Assembly: GCF_010731595.1 (NCBI RefSeq) | Contig: NZ_AP022582.1 | Span: 5,467,301 to 5,531,300 of the forward strand | Source of the DNA: Mycobacterium seoulense | GTDB taxonomy: Bacteria > Actinomycetota > Actinomycetes > Mycobacteriales > Mycobacteriaceae | DNA length: 64,000 nucleotides | Reading direction: 5' to 3' | Shown: positions 9,011-20,522 of the stretch, piece by piece | How positions within the stretch are numbered: position 1 is the stretch's first letter | Layout of the letters: each line of letters begins with the position of its first letter | Program-made: the position numbers and the translations under genes | Notes under the pieces: generated by a model | Databases searched by the model: none | What the model saw: the letters and a program-made list of their open reading frames with translations, nothing else | Told to the model about the DNA's origin: nothing

Positions 9011-10519
9011 ATGGCCAACCGATGGCGGATGAAGTCGGTCGAACAATCGATCGCCGACACCGACGAGCCAGACACCCGGCTACGCAAGGAACTGACCTGG
9101 CTGGACCTGGTCGTTTTCGGGGTCGCGGTGGTGATCGGCGCCGGTATCTTCACGGTGACCGCGTCGACCACCGGCGACATCACCGGCCCGGCGATCTGGA
9201 TCTCGTTCATCATCGCGGCGGTCACCTGCGCGCTGGCGGCACTGTGCTACGCCGAATTCGCCTCGACGCTGCCGGTGGCCGGCAGCGCATACACCTTCTC
9301 CTATGCCACCTTCGGGGAGTTCCTCGCCTGGATCATCGGCTGGAACCTGCTGCTGGAGCTCGCGATCGGCGCGGCGGTCGTGGCCAAGGGGTGGTCCAGC
9401 TACCTGGGCAACGTGTTCGGATTCGCCGGCGGCACTTCCCAGCTCGGCTCGATCAACCTGGACTGGGGCGCGCTGCTGATCGTCGCCGGGGTGGCCACCC
9501 TGATCTCCCTGGGCACCAAGCTGTCGTCGAGGTTCTCCGCCATCATCACCGGCATCAAGGTCTCGGTGGTGCTGCTGGTCGTCGTCGTCGGCGCCTTCTA
9601 CATCAAGGCCTCCAACTTCTCGCCGTTCATCCCCAAGCCCGAATCCGGGCACGAGGCCTCGGGCGTCAACCAGTCGGTGCTGTCGCTGCTGACCGGCGCG
9701 CACAGCAGCCACTACGGCTGGTACGGCGTGCTGGCGGGCGCGTCGATCGTGTTCTTCGCGTTCATCGGGTTCGACATCGTCGCCACCATGGCCGAGGAGA
9801 CCAAGCGGCCCCAGCGCGACGTCCCGCGGGGAATCCTGGCGTCGCTGGCCATCGTGACCGTGCTGTACGTGGCGGTGTCGGTGGTGCTGTCCGGGATGGT
9901 CTCTTACACCCAGCTCAAGACCGCCCCCGGCCACAAGCCGGCGAACCTGGCCACGGCGTTCACGGCGAACGGGATCCACTGGGCCAGCAAGATCATCGCG
10001 ATCGGCGCGTTGGCCGGGCTGACCACCGTCGTGATGGTGCTGATGCTCGGCCAGTGCCGGGTGCTATTCGCCATGGCGCGCGACGGGCTGTTACCGCGGC
10101 AGCTGGCGAAGACCGGCGCGCGTGGGACCCCGGTCCGGATCACCGTGCTCGTCGCGGTGGTGGTGGCCGCGACGGCGTCGGTGTTCCCGATCGCCAAGCT
10201 CGAGGAGATGGTCAACGTCGGAACGTTGTTCGCGTTCGTCCTGGTCTCGGCCGGCGTGATGGTGCTGCGCCGGACCCGTCCGGACCTGGAGCGCGGCTTC
10301 CGGGCCCCGTGGGTGCCGGTGCTGCCGATCGCCTCGATCTGCGCCTGTGTGTGGCTGATGGTCAACCTCACCGCGCTGACCTGGGTGCGGTTCGGCGTCT
10401 GGCTGGTGGTGGGCACCGCGATCTACGTCGGTTACGGATACCGGCACTCCGTGCAGGGCCGTCGCGAGGCGGAGGGGATCCAACCGCCCGCGCGGGCCGA
10501 ACCCGACACCGTGCCCTAG
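9011..10519 (+). CDS. APC-family amino-acid permease (Rv3253c-like, cationic amino-acid transporter type)
   Basis: Inner-membrane amino-acid/polyamine/organocation transporter, 502 residues from ATG 9011; ATG 9029 is a possible alternative giving 496. The amino end carries the CAT-type signature ELTWLDLVVFGVAVVIGAG and the unwound helix 1 motif GAGIFTV. About twelve hydrophobic segments follow, with the conserved intracellular loop MAEETKRPQRDVPRGI after helix 6. It matches M. tuberculosis Rv3253c in length and position. It diverges from the flavoprotein gene across 63 bp and precedes the alk operon by about 100 bp. Substrate not determinable from sequence. Confidence 0.88.
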   Translation: MANRWRMKSVEQSIADTDEPDTRLRKELTWLDLVVFGVAVVIGAGIFTVTASTTGDITGPAIWISFIIAAVTCALAALCYAEFASTLPVAGSAYTFSYATFGEFLAWIIGWNLLLELAIGAAVVAKGWSSYLGNVFGFAGGTSQLGSINLDWGALLIVAGVATLISLGTKLSSRFSAIITGIKVSVVLLVVVVGAFYIKASNFSPFIPKPESGHEASGVNQSVLSLLTGAHSSHYGWYGVLAGASIVFFAFIGFDIVATMAEETKRPQRDVPRGILASLAIVTVLYVAVSVVLSGMVSYTQLKTAPGHKPANLATAFTANGIHWASKIIAIGALAGLTTVVMVLMLGQCRVLFAMARDGLLPRQLAKTGARGTPVRITVLVAVVVAATASVFPIAKLEEMVNVGTLFAFVLVSAGVMVLRRTRPDLERGFRAPWVPVLPIASICACVWLMVNLTALTWVRFGVWLVVGTAIYVGYGYRHSVQGRREAEGIQPPARAEPDTVP

Positions 10520-10539
10520 AACTCCTTTACAAAACCACG

Positions 10540-10559
10540 TCTTGTGTCTAGACACGAGA
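10540..10559. promoter_or_regulatory. Palindromic operator upstream of alkB (candidate AlkX site)
   Basis: A perfect 12-bp palindrome GTGTCTAGACAC (10544-10555) is extended to 20 bp with one mismatched pair by flanking TCTT and GAGA. It lies about 60 bp before the alkB start, between the permease stop and the alkB Shine-Dalgarno AAGGAGGT at 10603-10610. The size and symmetry suit a TetR dimer, and a TetR gene is the last member of this operon. Autoregulation by that repressor is therefore a good inference, not proven here. Confidence 0.7.
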
Positions 10560-10617
10560 CGCTATGGGCGATATTGTCAACCTCAAGCGTGGTGTGACTC
10601 ACAAGGAGGTTTGGCAT

Positions 10618-11853
10618 ATGACGACATTGAGGCCGCAATCGGACGTCGCGGAGGCGCCCGTCTGGCGGGACAAGAAGCGCCGGCTCTGGCTGATGGGGCT
10701 GATCGCCCCCACGGCGCTGTTCGTCATGCTGCCGATCACCTGGGCGCTCAACCAGCTCGGCTGGCACGTCGCCGCGCAGGTGCCGCTGTGGATCGGGCCC
10801 ATCCTGCTCTACGTCCTGCTGCCGATCCTCGACCTGCGGTTCGGGCCCGACGGGCAGAACCCGCCCGACGAGGTGATGGAGCAGCTCGAGAACGACAAGT
10901 ACTACCGCTACTGCACCTACATCTACGTTCCGTTCCAGTACCTCAGCGTGATCATGGGTGCCTACCTCTTCACCGCCTCCGACCTGCACTGGCTCGGCTT
11001 TGACGGCGCGCTGGGCTGGGCGGGCAAGCTGGGCGTGGCGCTGTCGGTCGGCGTGCTCGGCGGCGTCGGCATCAACACCGCGCACGAGATGGGCCACAAG
11101 AAGGACTCGCTGGAACGGTGGCTGTCCAAGATCACCCTGGCGCAGACCTGCTACGGCCACTTCTACATCGAGCACAATCGCGGCCACCACGTGCGCGTCT
11201 CGACCCCGGAGGACCCGGCGTCGGCCCGCTTCGGCGAGACGTTCTGGGAGTTCCTGCCGCGCAGCGTCTTTGGCAGCCTGCGCTCGTCGCTGCGGCTGGA
11301 AGCGCAACGCATACGCCGGCAGGGCTCGAGCCCCTGGAATCCCAAGACGTATCTGTCCAACGACGTGCTCAACGCCTGGCTGATGTCGGTCGTGCTGTGG
11401 GGCGTGCTGATCGGGGTCTTCGGTACGGCGCTCATCCCGTTCGTGATCATCCAGGCCGTCTTCGGTTTCAGCCTGCTCGAGGCCGTCAACTACCTGGAGC
11501 ACTACGGGCTGCTGCGGCAGCAGAACGCCAACGGCCGCTACGAGCGCTGCGCCCCGGTGCACAGCTGGAATTCCGACCACATCGTCACCAACCTGTTCCT
11601 GTACCACCTGCAGCGGCACAGTGATCACCACGCCAACCCCACCCGGCGGTACCAGACCCTGCGCAGCATGACAGGCGCGCCCAACCTGCCCAGCGGATAC
11701 GCGTCGATGATCTCGCTGACCTACTTCCCGCCACTGTGGCGCAAGGTGATGGACCATCGGGTGCTGGCGCACTACGAGGGCGACATCACCAAGGTCAACA
11801 TCCAGCCGCGGATGCGAGACAAGCTGCTGGCGCGCTACGGGGTGCCGGCATGA
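10618..11853 (+). CDS. alkB: AlkB, alkane 1-monooxygenase
   Basis: Integral-membrane non-haem di-iron hydroxylase that oxidises terminal carbons of medium to long n-alkanes using electrons from rubredoxin. The 411-residue product has the eight-histidine set: HEMGH (156-160), EHNRGHH (185-191) and QRHSDHH (332-338), plus the AlkB-specific NYLEHYG at 291-297. Several hydrophobic segments surround them. ATG 10618 follows AAGGAGGT with 7-bp spacing, one of the strongest ribosome sites in the window. The stop overlaps rubA as ATGA. First gene of alkB-rubA-rubB-alkX, behind a palindromic operator. Confidence 0.96.
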   Translation: MTTLRPQSDVAEAPVWRDKKRRLWLMGLIAPTALFVMLPITWALNQLGWHVAAQVPLWIGPILLYVLLPILDLRFGPDGQNPPDEVMEQLENDKYYRYCTYIYVPFQYLSVIMGAYLFTASDLHWLGFDGALGWAGKLGVALSVGVLGGVGINTAHEMGHKKDSLERWLSKITLAQTCYGHFYIEHNRGHHVRVSTPEDPASARFGETFWEFLPRSVFGSLRSSLRLEAQRIRRQGSSPWNPKTYLSNDVLNAWLMSVVLWGVLIGVFGTALIPFVIIQAVFGFSLLEAVNYLEHYGLLRQQNANGRYERCAPVHSWNSDHIVTNLFLYHLQRHSDHHANPTRRYQTLRSMTGAPNLPSGYASMISLTYFPPLWRKVMDHRVLAHYEGDITKVNIQPRMRDKLLARYGVPA

Positions 11854-12023
11854 CCACCTACCGCTGCCCCGGCTGCGACTACACCTACGACGAAGCGAAA
11901 GGCGATCCGCGGGAAGGCTTTCCCGCGGGCACGCCCTTCAGCGACATCCCCGACGACTGGTGCTGCCCCGACTGTGCGGTGCGCGAGAAGGTCGATTTCG
12001 AGAATTCAGGAGTGAACCGGTGA
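11850..12023 (+). CDS. rubA: RubA, rubredoxin
   Basis: Small FeS4 electron carrier of 57 residues, below many ORF length cut-offs. The two CxxC knuckles are YRCPGCDY near residues 4-11 and CCPDC near residues 38-42, separated by a typical [15 protein letters not shown] linker. It should pass electrons from a rubredoxin reductase to AlkB. ATG 11850 overlaps the alkB stop and its own stop overlaps rubB as GTGA, so translation of the four genes is probably coupled. The first knuckle differs from RubB, suggesting the two rubredoxins are not interchangeable (inference). Confidence 0.93.
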   Translation: MTTYRCPGCDYTYDEAKGDPREGFPAGTPFSDIPDDWCCPDCAVREKVDFENSGVNR

Positions 12024-12202
12024 GCGACTACAGGCTCTTCATCTGCGTGCAGTGCGGATTCGAGTACGACGAGGCCAAGGGCTGGCCCGAGGACGGCATC
12101 GCCCCCGGCACCCGCTGGGACGACGTTCCCGACGACTGGAGCTGCCCGGACTGCGGCGCGGCGAAATCCGACTTCGAGATGGTCGAGATAGCCCGGGCGT
12201 GA
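12020..12202 (+). CDS. rubB: RubB, rubredoxin
   Basis: Second rubredoxin of the operon, 60 residues, starting at GTG 12020 overlapping the rubA stop. Iron ligands lie in [11 protein letters not shown] and SCPDCGA, with the canonical [14 protein letters not shown] linker between them. This is closer to the typical AlkG-like alkane rubredoxin than RubA is. Its TGA overlaps a GTG that can start the TetR gene. Electron transfer to AlkB is known for the family; the reductase partner is not encoded in this window. Confidence 0.93.
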   Translation: MSDYRLFICVQCGFEYDEAKGWPEDGIAPGTRWDDVPDDWSCPDCGAAKSDFEMVEIARA

Positions 12203-12849
12203 TCGGCACCAACGGCGTGGCCCAAGCGGCTATTGTCGCGCCTGTGAAGCGGATGCAGTACGCCGAGGCGTCGCGCGTCCTGTTGCGCGACTCGGTGCTG
12301 GATGCGATGCGGGAGCTGCTGGGAAGCCGGGACTGGTCCGCGATCACGCTGGCCGACGTGGCCCGCGCCGCGGGCATCAGCCGGCAGACCATCTACAACG
12401 AGTTCGGCTCGCGGCAGGGGCTGGCGCAGGGGTATGCCCTGCGCCTGGCCGACCGGCTGGTCGACACCGTCCATGCCGCGATCGACGCCAACGTCGGCAA
12501 CATCTACGAGGCGTTCCTGCAAGGCTTCCGCGACTTCTTCGCGGAGTCGGCGGCGGACCCGCTGGTGATCTCCCTGCTGACCGGAGTCGCCAAGCCGGAC
12601 CTGCTGCAGATCATCACCACCGACAGCGGACCCATCATCACGCGGGCGTCGGATCGGCTCGGCGCGGCCTTCACCCAGAGCTGGGTGGCCACCAGTGACA
12701 AGGACGCCGGCGTGCTGGCGCGGGCCATCGTGCGGCTGGCGATGAGCTACGTGTCGATGCCGCCCGAGGCCGACCACGACGTGGCGGCCGACCTGGCGCG
12801 GCTGATGACGCCGTTCGCCGAGCGTCACGGCGTGGTCAACGTCCCCTGA
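12199..12849 (+). CDS. alkX: AlkX, TetR-family repressor of the alkane operon (Rv3249c-like)
   Basis: TetR regulator of 216 residues from GTG 12199, which overlaps the rubB stop; GTG 12244 is an alternative (201 residues). The N-terminal helix-turn-helix reads [27 protein letters not shown], strongly conserved with Rv3249c. The C-terminal ligand domain follows. Rv3249c has been described as binding fatty-acid-like ligands and mmpL-type promoters. Position at the end of alkB-rubA-rubB suggests autoregulation through the palindrome at 10540-10559. Confidence 0.88.
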   Translation: MIGTNGVAQAAIVAPVKRMQYAEASRVLLRDSVLDAMRELLGSRDWSAITLADVARAAGISRQTIYNEFGSRQGLAQGYALRLADRLVDTVHAAIDANVGNIYEAFLQGFRDFFAESAADPLVISLLTGVAKPDLLQIITTDSGPIITRASDRLGAAFTQSWVATSDKDAGVLARAIVRLAMSYVSMPPEADHDVAADLARLMTPFAERHGVVNVP

Positions 12850-12945
12850 CGCCCTGCGGCGGCCGCCGACTACAGTGGCGCAAGAGCGCATACCTAAGCT
12901 AAGTAATCGCTGGGAACCCAAGCCGTAGTAAGGAATGAGACTTTT

Positions 12946-14418
<1,473 letters not shown>

Positions 14419-14434
14419 GCCCGCTTTGGCCGAA

Positions 14435-14452
14435 CGCCCGGCCCGCCGGGCG
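14435..14452. terminator. GC hairpin between sahH and tmk
   Basis: An 8-bp perfect stem, CGCCCGGC with GCCGGGCG, separated by two bases, lies 17 bp after the sahH stop and 27 bp before the tmk GTG. There is no U tract. It could be a weak terminator or a stability element; tmk may still be read from sahH. Confidence 0.35.
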
Positions 14453-14478
14453 CTCGGCGGCCCGATAGGCTCGGCGCC

Positions 14479-15168
14479 GTGCTGATCGCGATCGAAGGGG
14501 TCGACGGCGCGGGCAAGCGGACGCTGTCCGAGGGCCTGCGCAAGGCCTTCGAGGCGGCTGGGAAGTCCGTGGCGATCCTGGCCTTCCCGCGCTACGGCAA
14601 ATCGGTGACCGCCGACGTCGCGGCCGAGGCCCTGCACGGCGAGCACGGTGACCTCGCGTCATCGGTCTACGCGATGGCGATGCTGTTCGCGCTCGACCGC
14701 GCGGGCGCCGTCGACGACATCGAGGCGCTGCGCCGCGACCGCGACGTGGTGATCCTGGATCGCTACGTCGCATCCAACGCCGCCTACAGCGCCGCGCGCC
14801 TGCACGAGGACGCGGCCGGCGCGGCGGCCGCCTGGGTGCTCGAGCTCGAGTACCGCCGGCTGCGGTTGCCCGCGCCCGACTGGCAGGTGCTGCTCGCGGT
14901 GCCCGCGGAGCTGGCCGGGCAGCGCGCGCGCGGCCGCGCGCAGTCCGACCCCGGGCGGGCACGCGACAGCTACGAACGGGACGCCGAACTGCAGCTGCGC
15001 ACCGGCGCCGTCTACGCGGAGCTGGCCGCCGCGGGCTGGGGCGGGCCGTGGCTGGTCGCCGGCGCGGACGTCGATCCGGGCCGGCTGGCCGCCACCCTCA
15101 TCGGCGCCAAGGACGTCCCCGCGACCGTCCGGGAGGGCACGCCGGGGGCGCCGGACAGGGGTTTTTGA
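14479..15168 (+). CDS. tmk: Thymidylate kinase
   Basis: Phosphorylates dTMP to dTDP with ATP. The P-loop is EGVDGAGKRTL (residues 6-16), followed by AFPRYGKSVTADV and the DR(Y) motif in LDRYVASNAAYSAAR, as in the unusual mycobacterial enzyme. The 229 residues exceed the 214 of M. tuberculosis; the extra residues are a C-terminal tail ending GTPGAPDRGF. The start is GTG 14479. It lies directly upstream of mtrA, the conserved mycobacterial arrangement. Confidence 0.94.
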   Translation: MLIAIEGVDGAGKRTLSEGLRKAFEAAGKSVAILAFPRYGKSVTADVAAEALHGEHGDLASSVYAMAMLFALDRAGAVDDIEALRRDRDVVILDRYVASNAAYSAARLHEDAAGAAAAWVLELEYRRLRLPAPDWQVLLAVPAELAGQRARGRAQSDPGRARDSYERDAELQLRTGAVYAELAAAGWGGPWLVAGADVDPGRLAATLIGAKDVPATVREGTPGAPDRGF

Positions 15169-15248
15169 CCGGATTTGCATCCATATTTGCGGCTCTGCGC
15201 ACGAAACGCCCGTGTGGCGCGCCGGGTTTGTCCCGTTCTGGTGACACC

Positions 15249-15935
15249 ATGGACTCCATGAGGCAAAGGATTTTGGTCGTCGATGACGACGCTTCGCTGG
15301 CCGAGATGCTCACCATCGTGTTGCGTGGGGAGGGTTTCGACACCGCGGTCATCGGTGACGGCACCCAGGCCCTGACTGCGGTGCGCGAACTGCGCCCCGA
15401 TCTGGTGTTGTTGGACCTGATGCTGCCGGGCATGAACGGCATCGACGTGTGCCGCGTGCTGCGCGCCGACTCCGGTGTGCCGATCGTGATGCTGACCGCC
15501 AAGACCGACACCGTGGACGTGGTGTTGGGCCTGGAGTCGGGCGCCGACGACTACATCATGAAGCCGTTCAAGCCCAAGGAGCTGGTCGCCCGGGTGCGGG
15601 CCCGGCTGCGGCGCAACGACGACGAGCCCGCCGAGATGCTCTCCATCGCCGACGTCGAGATCGACGTGCCGGCGCACAAGGTGACCCGCAACGGCGAGCA
15701 GATCTCCCTGACGCCGCTCGAGTTCGACCTGCTGGTCGCGTTGGCGCGCAAACCGCGGCAGGTGTTTACTCGTGATGTGCTGCTCGAACAGGTGTGGGGC
15801 TACCGGCACCCGGCGGATACCCGCCTGGTGAACGTGCACGTCCAGCGTCTGCGGGCCAAGGTTGAGAAGGATCCCGAAAACCCGACCGTGGTGTTGACCG
15901 TTCGAGGAGTGGGTTACAAGGCCGGACCTCCGTGA
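15249..15935 (+). CDS. mtrA: MtrA, response regulator
   Basis: Essential OmpR/PhoB-type regulator, partner of MtrB, controlling cell-wall hydrolases, replication and division genes. At 228 residues it has exactly the M. tuberculosis length. The receiver domain contains the acidic pocket VVDDDAS, the phospho-acceptor Asp56 in [11 protein letters not shown], the conserved TAKTD and the KPF lysine. The C-terminal winged helix includes [13 protein letters not shown] and [22 protein letters not shown] 15249 gives the known N-terminus [14 protein letters not shown]; an ORF extending further upstream is spurious. Spaced 43 bp from mtrB. Confidence 0.97.
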   Translation: MDSMRQRILVVDDDASLAEMLTIVLRGEGFDTAVIGDGTQALTAVRELRPDLVLLDLMLPGMNGIDVCRVLRADSGVPIVMLTAKTDTVDVVLGLESGADDYIMKPFKPKELVARVRARLRRNDDEPAEMLSIADVEIDVPAHKVTRNGEQISLTPLEFDLLVALARKPRQVFTRDVLLEQVWGYRHPADTRLVNVHVQRLRAKVEKDPENPTVVLTVRGVGYKAGPP

Positions 15936-15978
15936 TCCGCGGGCGCCGTCTAGTTCGTCGTGGGGGAGGGCGCCGGCG

Positions 15979-17664
15979 GTGATTTGGGGCTCCCGGCGAC
16001 GCACTCGGAGCCGTTGGGGGCGCTCCGGCCCCATGACCCGCGGCATCGGTGCGGTGAGTCGAGTCGTTGCCGTGGCCTGGCGCCGGTCGTTGCAGCTGCG
16101 TGTCGTCGCGCTGACGCTCGGAATGTCCCTGGCGGTAATCCTGGCGCTCGGCTTCGTGTTGACCTCTCAGGTCACCAATCGTGTGCTCGACGTCAAGGTC
16201 AAGGCCGGCATCGAGCAGATCGAGCGGGCGCGCACCACCGTCGGCGGGATCGTCAGCGGCGAGGAGACGCGCTCGCTGGACAGCAGCCTTCAGCTGGCCC
16301 GCAACACGCTGACCTCCAAGACCGACCCCGCGTCGGGCGCCGGGCTCGCCGGCGCGTTCGACGCGGTGCTGATCGTGCCCGGCGACGGGCCGCGCGCGGC
16401 GACCGCGGCCGGCCCCGTCGACCAGGTGCCCAATTCGCTGCGCGGCTTCGTCAAGGCCGGGCAGGCGTCCTACCAGTACGCCACGGTGCACACCGACGGC
16501 TTCTCCGGCCCCGCGCTGGTCATGGGCACGCCGGCGTCGTCGCAGGTGGCCAACCTGGAGCTGTACCTCATCTTCCCGCTGAAGAACGAGCAGGCCACCA
16601 TCACGTTGGTCCGCGGCACCATGATCACCGGCGGCGCGGTGCTGCTGGTGCTGCTCGCCGGGATCGCGCTGCTGGTCTCCCGCCAGGTGGTGGTGCCGGT
16701 GCGGTCGGCGTCGCGGATCGCCGAACGGTTCGCCGAGGGGCACCTGTCCGAACGGATGCCGGTGCGCGGCGAGGACGACATGGCCCGGTTGGCGGTGTCC
16801 TTCAACGACATGGCCGAAAGCCTGTCCCGCCAGATCACCCAGCTCGAGGAGTTCGGCAACCTGCAGCGCCGGTTCACCTCCGACGTCAGCCATGAATTGC
16901 GCACCCCGTTGACCACCGTGCGGATGGCCGCCGACCTCATCTATGACCACAGCGCCGACCTCGATCCCACGCTGGCGCGGTCCACCGAGTTGATGGTCAA
17001 CGAGCTGGACCGGTTCGAGTCGCTGCTCAACGACCTGCTGGAAATCTCGCGGCACGACGCCGGGGTGGCCGAGCTGTCCGTCGAGGCGGTGGATCTGCGC
17101 ACCACCGTGCAGAGCGCGCTGAGCAACGTGGGCCACCTGGCCGAAGACGCCGGCATCGAGCTGCTCGTCGACCTGCCGGAAGAGGAGGTGATCGCCGAGG
17201 TCGACACCCGGCGGGTGGAGCGGATTCTGCGCAACCTGATCGCCAACGCCATCGACCACGCCGAACACAAGCCCGTGCAGATCCGGATGGGCGCCGACGA
17301 GGACACCGTGGCCGTCACCGTCCGCGATTACGGGGTGGGGCTGCGGCCCGGCGAGGAGAAGCTGGTGTTCAGCCGGTTCTGGCGGGCCGACCCGTCGCGG
17401 GTGCGCCGGTCCGGGGGCACCGGGCTGGGCCTGGCGATCAGCGTGGAGGACGCCCGCCTGCACCAGGGCCGGCTGGAGGCGTGGGGCGAGCCCGGGGAGG
17501 GCTCGTGCTTCCGGCTGACGCTTCCCCTGGTGCGCGGCCACAAGGTCACCACCAGCCCGCTGCCCATGAAGCCCATCCCGCCCACCGCCACAGGGAGTGC
17601 GACGGGCCCGCAACAAACCAAAGACCGGTCGCGGCAACGTGAGCACGCCGAGCGGAGCGGGTGA
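15979..17664 (+). CDS. mtrB: MtrB, sensor histidine kinase
   Basis: Membrane sensor kinase for MtrA, 561 residues from GTG 15979. The order is: short basic cytoplasmic tail, transmembrane helix about 45-65, extracellular sensor region, second transmembrane helix about 213-235, HAMP linker ([23 protein letters not shown]), the phosphorylated His305 in [14 protein letters not shown], then N, G1, F and G2 boxes ([36 protein letters not shown]). The Pro- and Gln-containing tail is typical of mycobacterial MtrB. Its stop overlaps the lpqB start as GTGA. Confidence 0.97.
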   Translation: MIWGSRRRTRSRWGRSGPMTRGIGAVSRVVAVAWRRSLQLRVVALTLGMSLAVILALGFVLTSQVTNRVLDVKVKAGIEQIERARTTVGGIVSGEETRSLDSSLQLARNTLTSKTDPASGAGLAGAFDAVLIVPGDGPRAATAAGPVDQVPNSLRGFVKAGQASYQYATVHTDGFSGPALVMGTPASSQVANLELYLIFPLKNEQATITLVRGTMITGGAVLLVLLAGIALLVSRQVVVPVRSASRIAERFAEGHLSERMPVRGEDDMARLAVSFNDMAESLSRQITQLEEFGNLQRRFTSDVSHELRTPLTTVRMAADLIYDHSADLDPTLARSTELMVNELDRFESLLNDLLEISRHDAGVAELSVEAVDLRTTVQSALSNVGHLAEDAGIELLVDLPEEEVIAEVDTRRVERILRNLIANAIDHAEHKPVQIRMGADEDTVAVTVRDYGVGLRPGEEKLVFSRFWRADPSRVRRSGGTGLGLAISVEDARLHQGRLEAWGEPGEGSCFRLTLPLVRGHKVTTSPLPMKPIPPTATGSATGPQQTKDRSRQREHAERSG

Positions 17665-19421
17665 TGCGGCGCCTGCTCGGCCTGTTGTTCCTCGCGGTGG
17701 TGCTCGCCGGCTGTGCGGGGGTGCCCAGCTCGTCGGCGCCCCAGGCCATCGGCACCGTCGAACGCCCGGCGCCGTCCAATCTGCCCAAGCCGACCCCTGG
17801 CATGGATCCCGACGTGCTGCTGCGCGAATTCCTCAAGGCCACAGCCGATCCCGCCAACCGGCATCTGGCGGCCCGGCAGTTCCTCACCCAGTCGGCGTCC
17901 AACGCCTGGGACGACGCCGGTAGCGCGCTGCTGATCGACCACGTGGTATTCGTGGAAACCCGTGCCGCAGAACGGGTCTCGGCGACGATGCGGGCGGACA
18001 TCCTGGGCTCGCTGTCGGACATGGGCGTGTTCGAAACCGCCGAGGGGGTGCTGCCCGACCCCGGCCAGATCGAGTTGGTCAAGACCTCGGGCGGGTGGCG
18101 GATCGACCGGCTGCCCAACGGGGTGTTCCTGGACTGGCAGCAGTTCCAGTCGACCTACAAGCGCAACACGCTGTACTTCGCCGACCCGACCGGCAAGACG
18201 GTGGTTCCCGACCCGCGCTACGTCGCGGTCGCCGATCACGACCAGTTGGCCACCGAGTTGGTCTCCAAGTTGATCGCCGGACCGCGGCCCGAGATGGCCC
18301 ACACCGTCCGCAACCTGCTCGCCCCGCCGCTGCGGCTGCGCGGCCCGGTGACCCGGGCCGACGGCGGCAAGAACGGGATCGGGCGCGGCTACGGCGGCGC
18401 GCGCATCGACCTGGAGAAGCTGTCCACCACCGACCCGCACAGCCGGCAATTGCTTGCCGCGCAGATCATTTGGACGCTGGCCAGGGCCGACATCCGGGGG
18501 CCGTACGTGATCAACGCCGACGGCGCGCCGCTGGACGACAGGTTCGCCGACGGCTGGACGACCTCCGATGTCGCCGCCACCGACCCCGGCGTGGCCGACG
18601 GCGCGGGCGCCGGGCTGCATGCCCTGGTGAACGGCTCGCTGGTGTCGCTGGACGGACAGCGCTTCAGCAACGTGCCCGGCGCCTTCGGGCGCATGGGCGA
18701 CCAGACCGGGGCCGCGCTGTCCCGCAGCGGCCGGCAGGTGGCGTCCGTCGTCACCCTGCACCGGGGCGCGCCCGACGAGGCGGCGTCGCTGTGGATCGGC
18801 GACCTCGGCGGCGAGGCGGTCCAGTCCGCCGACGGGCACAGCCTGACGCGGCCCAGCTGGTCGCTGGACGACGCGGTCTGGACGGTGGTGGACGGCAACA
18901 ACGTGCTGCGCGCGATCCAGGAGCCGGCGTCGGGGCAACCCGCCCGCATCCCGGTCGATTCCGTCGCCGTGGCCAGCCGGTTCCCGGGGCCGATCACCGA
19001 CCTGCAGCTGTCGCGCGACAGCGCGCGCGCCGCGATGGTGATCGGCGGCCAGGTGATCCTGGCCAGCGTCGAGCAGACCCAGGCCGGCCAGTTCGCCCTG
19101 ACCTACCCGCGGCGACTCGGCTTCGGGCTGGGCAACTCGGTGGTGTCGCTGTCCTGGCGCACCGGCGACGACATCGTGGTGACCCGCACCGACGCCAGCC
19201 ACCCGGTGTCCTACGTCAACCTCGACGGGGTGAACTCCGACGCACCGGCCCGGGGCCTGCAGATGCCGGTGCTGACCGTCGCGGCCAACCCGTCGACGAT
19301 CTACGTCGGGGCCCCGCAAGGCGTGCTGCAGTATTCGGCGTCGGCGGCCGAAAGCCAGCAGGCGTGGTCCGATGTGCCCGGGCTGACGGTGTTCGGGGCC
19401 GCGCCGGTGCTGCCGGGCTAG
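17661..19421 (+). CDS. lpqB: LpqB, lipoprotein partner of MtrAB
   Basis: Secreted lipoprotein that interacts with MtrB and modulates MtrA activity and cell-wall homeostasis. The signal peptide [18 protein letters not shown] ends in an LAGC lipobox with Cys18 as the lipidated residue. A GerMN domain follows (residues about 190-330), then a beta-propeller-like C-terminal half, for 586 residues in total (583 in M. tuberculosis). GTG 17661 overlaps the mtrB stop. The TAG stop lies inside the first unit of a 55-bp tandem repeat, so the last codons abut repeat DNA. No Rv3243c homologue follows. Confidence 0.95.
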   Translation: MMRRLLGLLFLAVVLAGCAGVPSSSAPQAIGTVERPAPSNLPKPTPGMDPDVLLREFLKATADPANRHLAARQFLTQSASNAWDDAGSALLIDHVVFVETRAAERVSATMRADILGSLSDMGVFETAEGVLPDPGQIELVKTSGGWRIDRLPNGVFLDWQQFQSTYKRNTLYFADPTGKTVVPDPRYVAVADHDQLATELVSKLIAGPRPEMAHTVRNLLAPPLRLRGPVTRADGGKNGIGRGYGGARIDLEKLSTTDPHSRQLLAAQIIWTLARADIRGPYVINADGAPLDDRFADGWTTSDVAATDPGVADGAGAGLHALVNGSLVSLDGQRFSNVPGAFGRMGDQTGAALSRSGRQVASVVTLHRGAPDEAASLWIGDLGGEAVQSADGHSLTRPSWSLDDAVWTVVDGNNVLRAIQEPASGQPARIPVDSVAVASRFPGPITDLQLSRDSARAAMVIGGQVILASVEQTQAGQFALTYPRRLGFGLGNSVVSLSWRTGDDIVVTRTDASHPVSYVNLDGVNSDAPARGLQMPVLTVAANPSTIYVGAPQGVLQYSASAAESQQAWSDVPGLTVFGAAPVLPG

Positions 19422-19536
19422 CGGCGATCGCGAGCGCGGCGGAGCCGGGCGCTGCGGGTCGCCGCCATCGGGCTAGCGGCGATCGCGAGCGCGGCGGAGC
19501 CGGGCGCTGCGGGTCGCCGCCATCGGGCTAGCGGCG
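19415..19536. repeat. Perfect 55-bp tandem repeat, two full units plus 12 bp
   Basis: Units at 19415-19469 and 19470-19524 are identical. A third begins at 19525 and stays identical for 12 bases (GGGCTAGCGGCG). Each unit contains the core GCGATCGCGAGCGCGGC followed by GGAGCCGGGCGCTGCGG. A diverged single copy in opposite orientation is at 7528-7570. The first unit carries the lpqB stop codon. Copy number may vary between strains, as in mycobacterial VNTR loci. Confidence 0.95.
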
Positions 19537-19580
19537 CGCAACGGCGGAGGTTGTCACCCCCGCCCGCGACACTGGCGCCC

Positions 19581-20222
19581 ATGCTCGACCTCATCCTGCC
19601 GCTGCAGTGCGGCGGCTGCGGGGCGCCGTCGACCCGCTGGTGTGACGCCTGCGCCCGGCAGCTGTCGGTGCCCGCGGACCAGCCGCATGTGGTGAACCCC
19701 CGCGTCGACCCGCAGGTGCCGGTGTTCGCCCTGGGCCGCTACGCGGGTGCCCGCCGGCAGGCGATCCTGGCGCTCAAGGAGCACGGCCGCGCCGATCTCG
19801 TCGGGCCGCTGGCCGGCGCGCTGGCCACCGGCGTGCACCGGCTGCTGTCGTGGGGGATCGTCGAGACGCCGCTGATCGTCGTACCCGCGCCGACGCGGCG
19901 CTCGGCGGCCCGGCGGCGCGGCGGCGACCCGGTCACCCGGCTGGCGCGCACCGCGGTGGCGGGCCACCCGGCCATCACCGTCGCCCCGGCGCTGCGGCTG
20001 CGGGCGCTGGTTCGCGACTCGGTGGGCCTGGGCAGCACCGCCCGCGAACGCAACGTCGCGGGCCGGGTGCTGCTGCGCCGGACGCGCGCACGGCTGCCCG
20101 ACGCCGAGGTCTTGATCGTCGACGACATCGTCACCACCGGGGCGACGGCCCGCGAGTCGGTGCGGGTCTTGACCGCCGCCGGTGTCCGTGTCACCGCCGT
20201 GCTGACGGTCGCGGCCGCGTGA
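19581..20222 (+). CDS. ComF-family phosphoribosyltransferase-like protein (Rv3242c)
   Basis: A 213-residue protein of the ComF/GntX family from ATG 19581, the same length as Rv3242c. The N-terminal zinc-ribbon cysteines are CGGCGAPSTRWCDAC (residues 8-22). The C-terminal half is a phosphoribosyltransferase fold with the PRPP loop VLIVDDIVTTGATARES near residues 175-191. The family is associated with DNA uptake in competent bacteria, but the mycobacterial role is not known to me. An ORF start further upstream at 19551 would run into repeat DNA and is not preferred. Confidence 0.88.
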   Translation: MLDLILPLQCGGCGAPSTRWCDACARQLSVPADQPHVVNPRVDPQVPVFALGRYAGARRQAILALKEHGRADLVGPLAGALATGVHRLLSWGIVETPLIVVPAPTRRSAARRRGGDPVTRLARTAVAGHPAITVAPALRLRALVRDSVGLGSTARERNVAGRVLLRRTRARLPDAEVLIVDDIVTTGATARESVRVLTAAGVRVTAVLTVAAA

Positions 20223-20522
20223 GGCTGTGCGGTCGCCAAGAGTATGTGAAGAACTCGCAACAGCTCCGCGAAATCAGTGGCATGGCGAGGCGAACACGAG
20301 CTAACGTCGAGGACAACATCAATCGACTCACCTGGTCTGACTCACTGGTCGCGACATTCCCAGGTTGAGACCCCACTCGCGGGAAGGGGTGAGTATTCGA
20401 CACCTTGCATCGGCGAGCAGCCTGCGGCGGTGACTTCCGAAAAAAGGACCGCTCTCCCACCTCGTCGGCGCGTCGTAGTAAGCCGGGCACGCAGGGCGCG
20501 TGCGACGTGAAAGAGAAACGAG
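20223..20522 (+). promoter_or_regulatory. 300-bp leader/promoter region before hpf
   Basis: No credible gene lies here. It contains a modest inverted repeat around 20371-20395 (CCCCACTCGCGGGAAGGGGTG) and a purine-rich GAAAGAG at 20509-20515 that fits a ribosome site for the hpf TTG. M. tuberculosis hpf-type genes are stress-regulated, so a promoter for an alternative sigma factor may lie here, but I cannot assign one with confidence. Confidence 0.4.

Noticed and set aside
20371..20395. Hairpin upstream of hpf as a riboswitch
   Set aside because: The stem is short and does not match a class I know; kept only as part of an unassigned leader.
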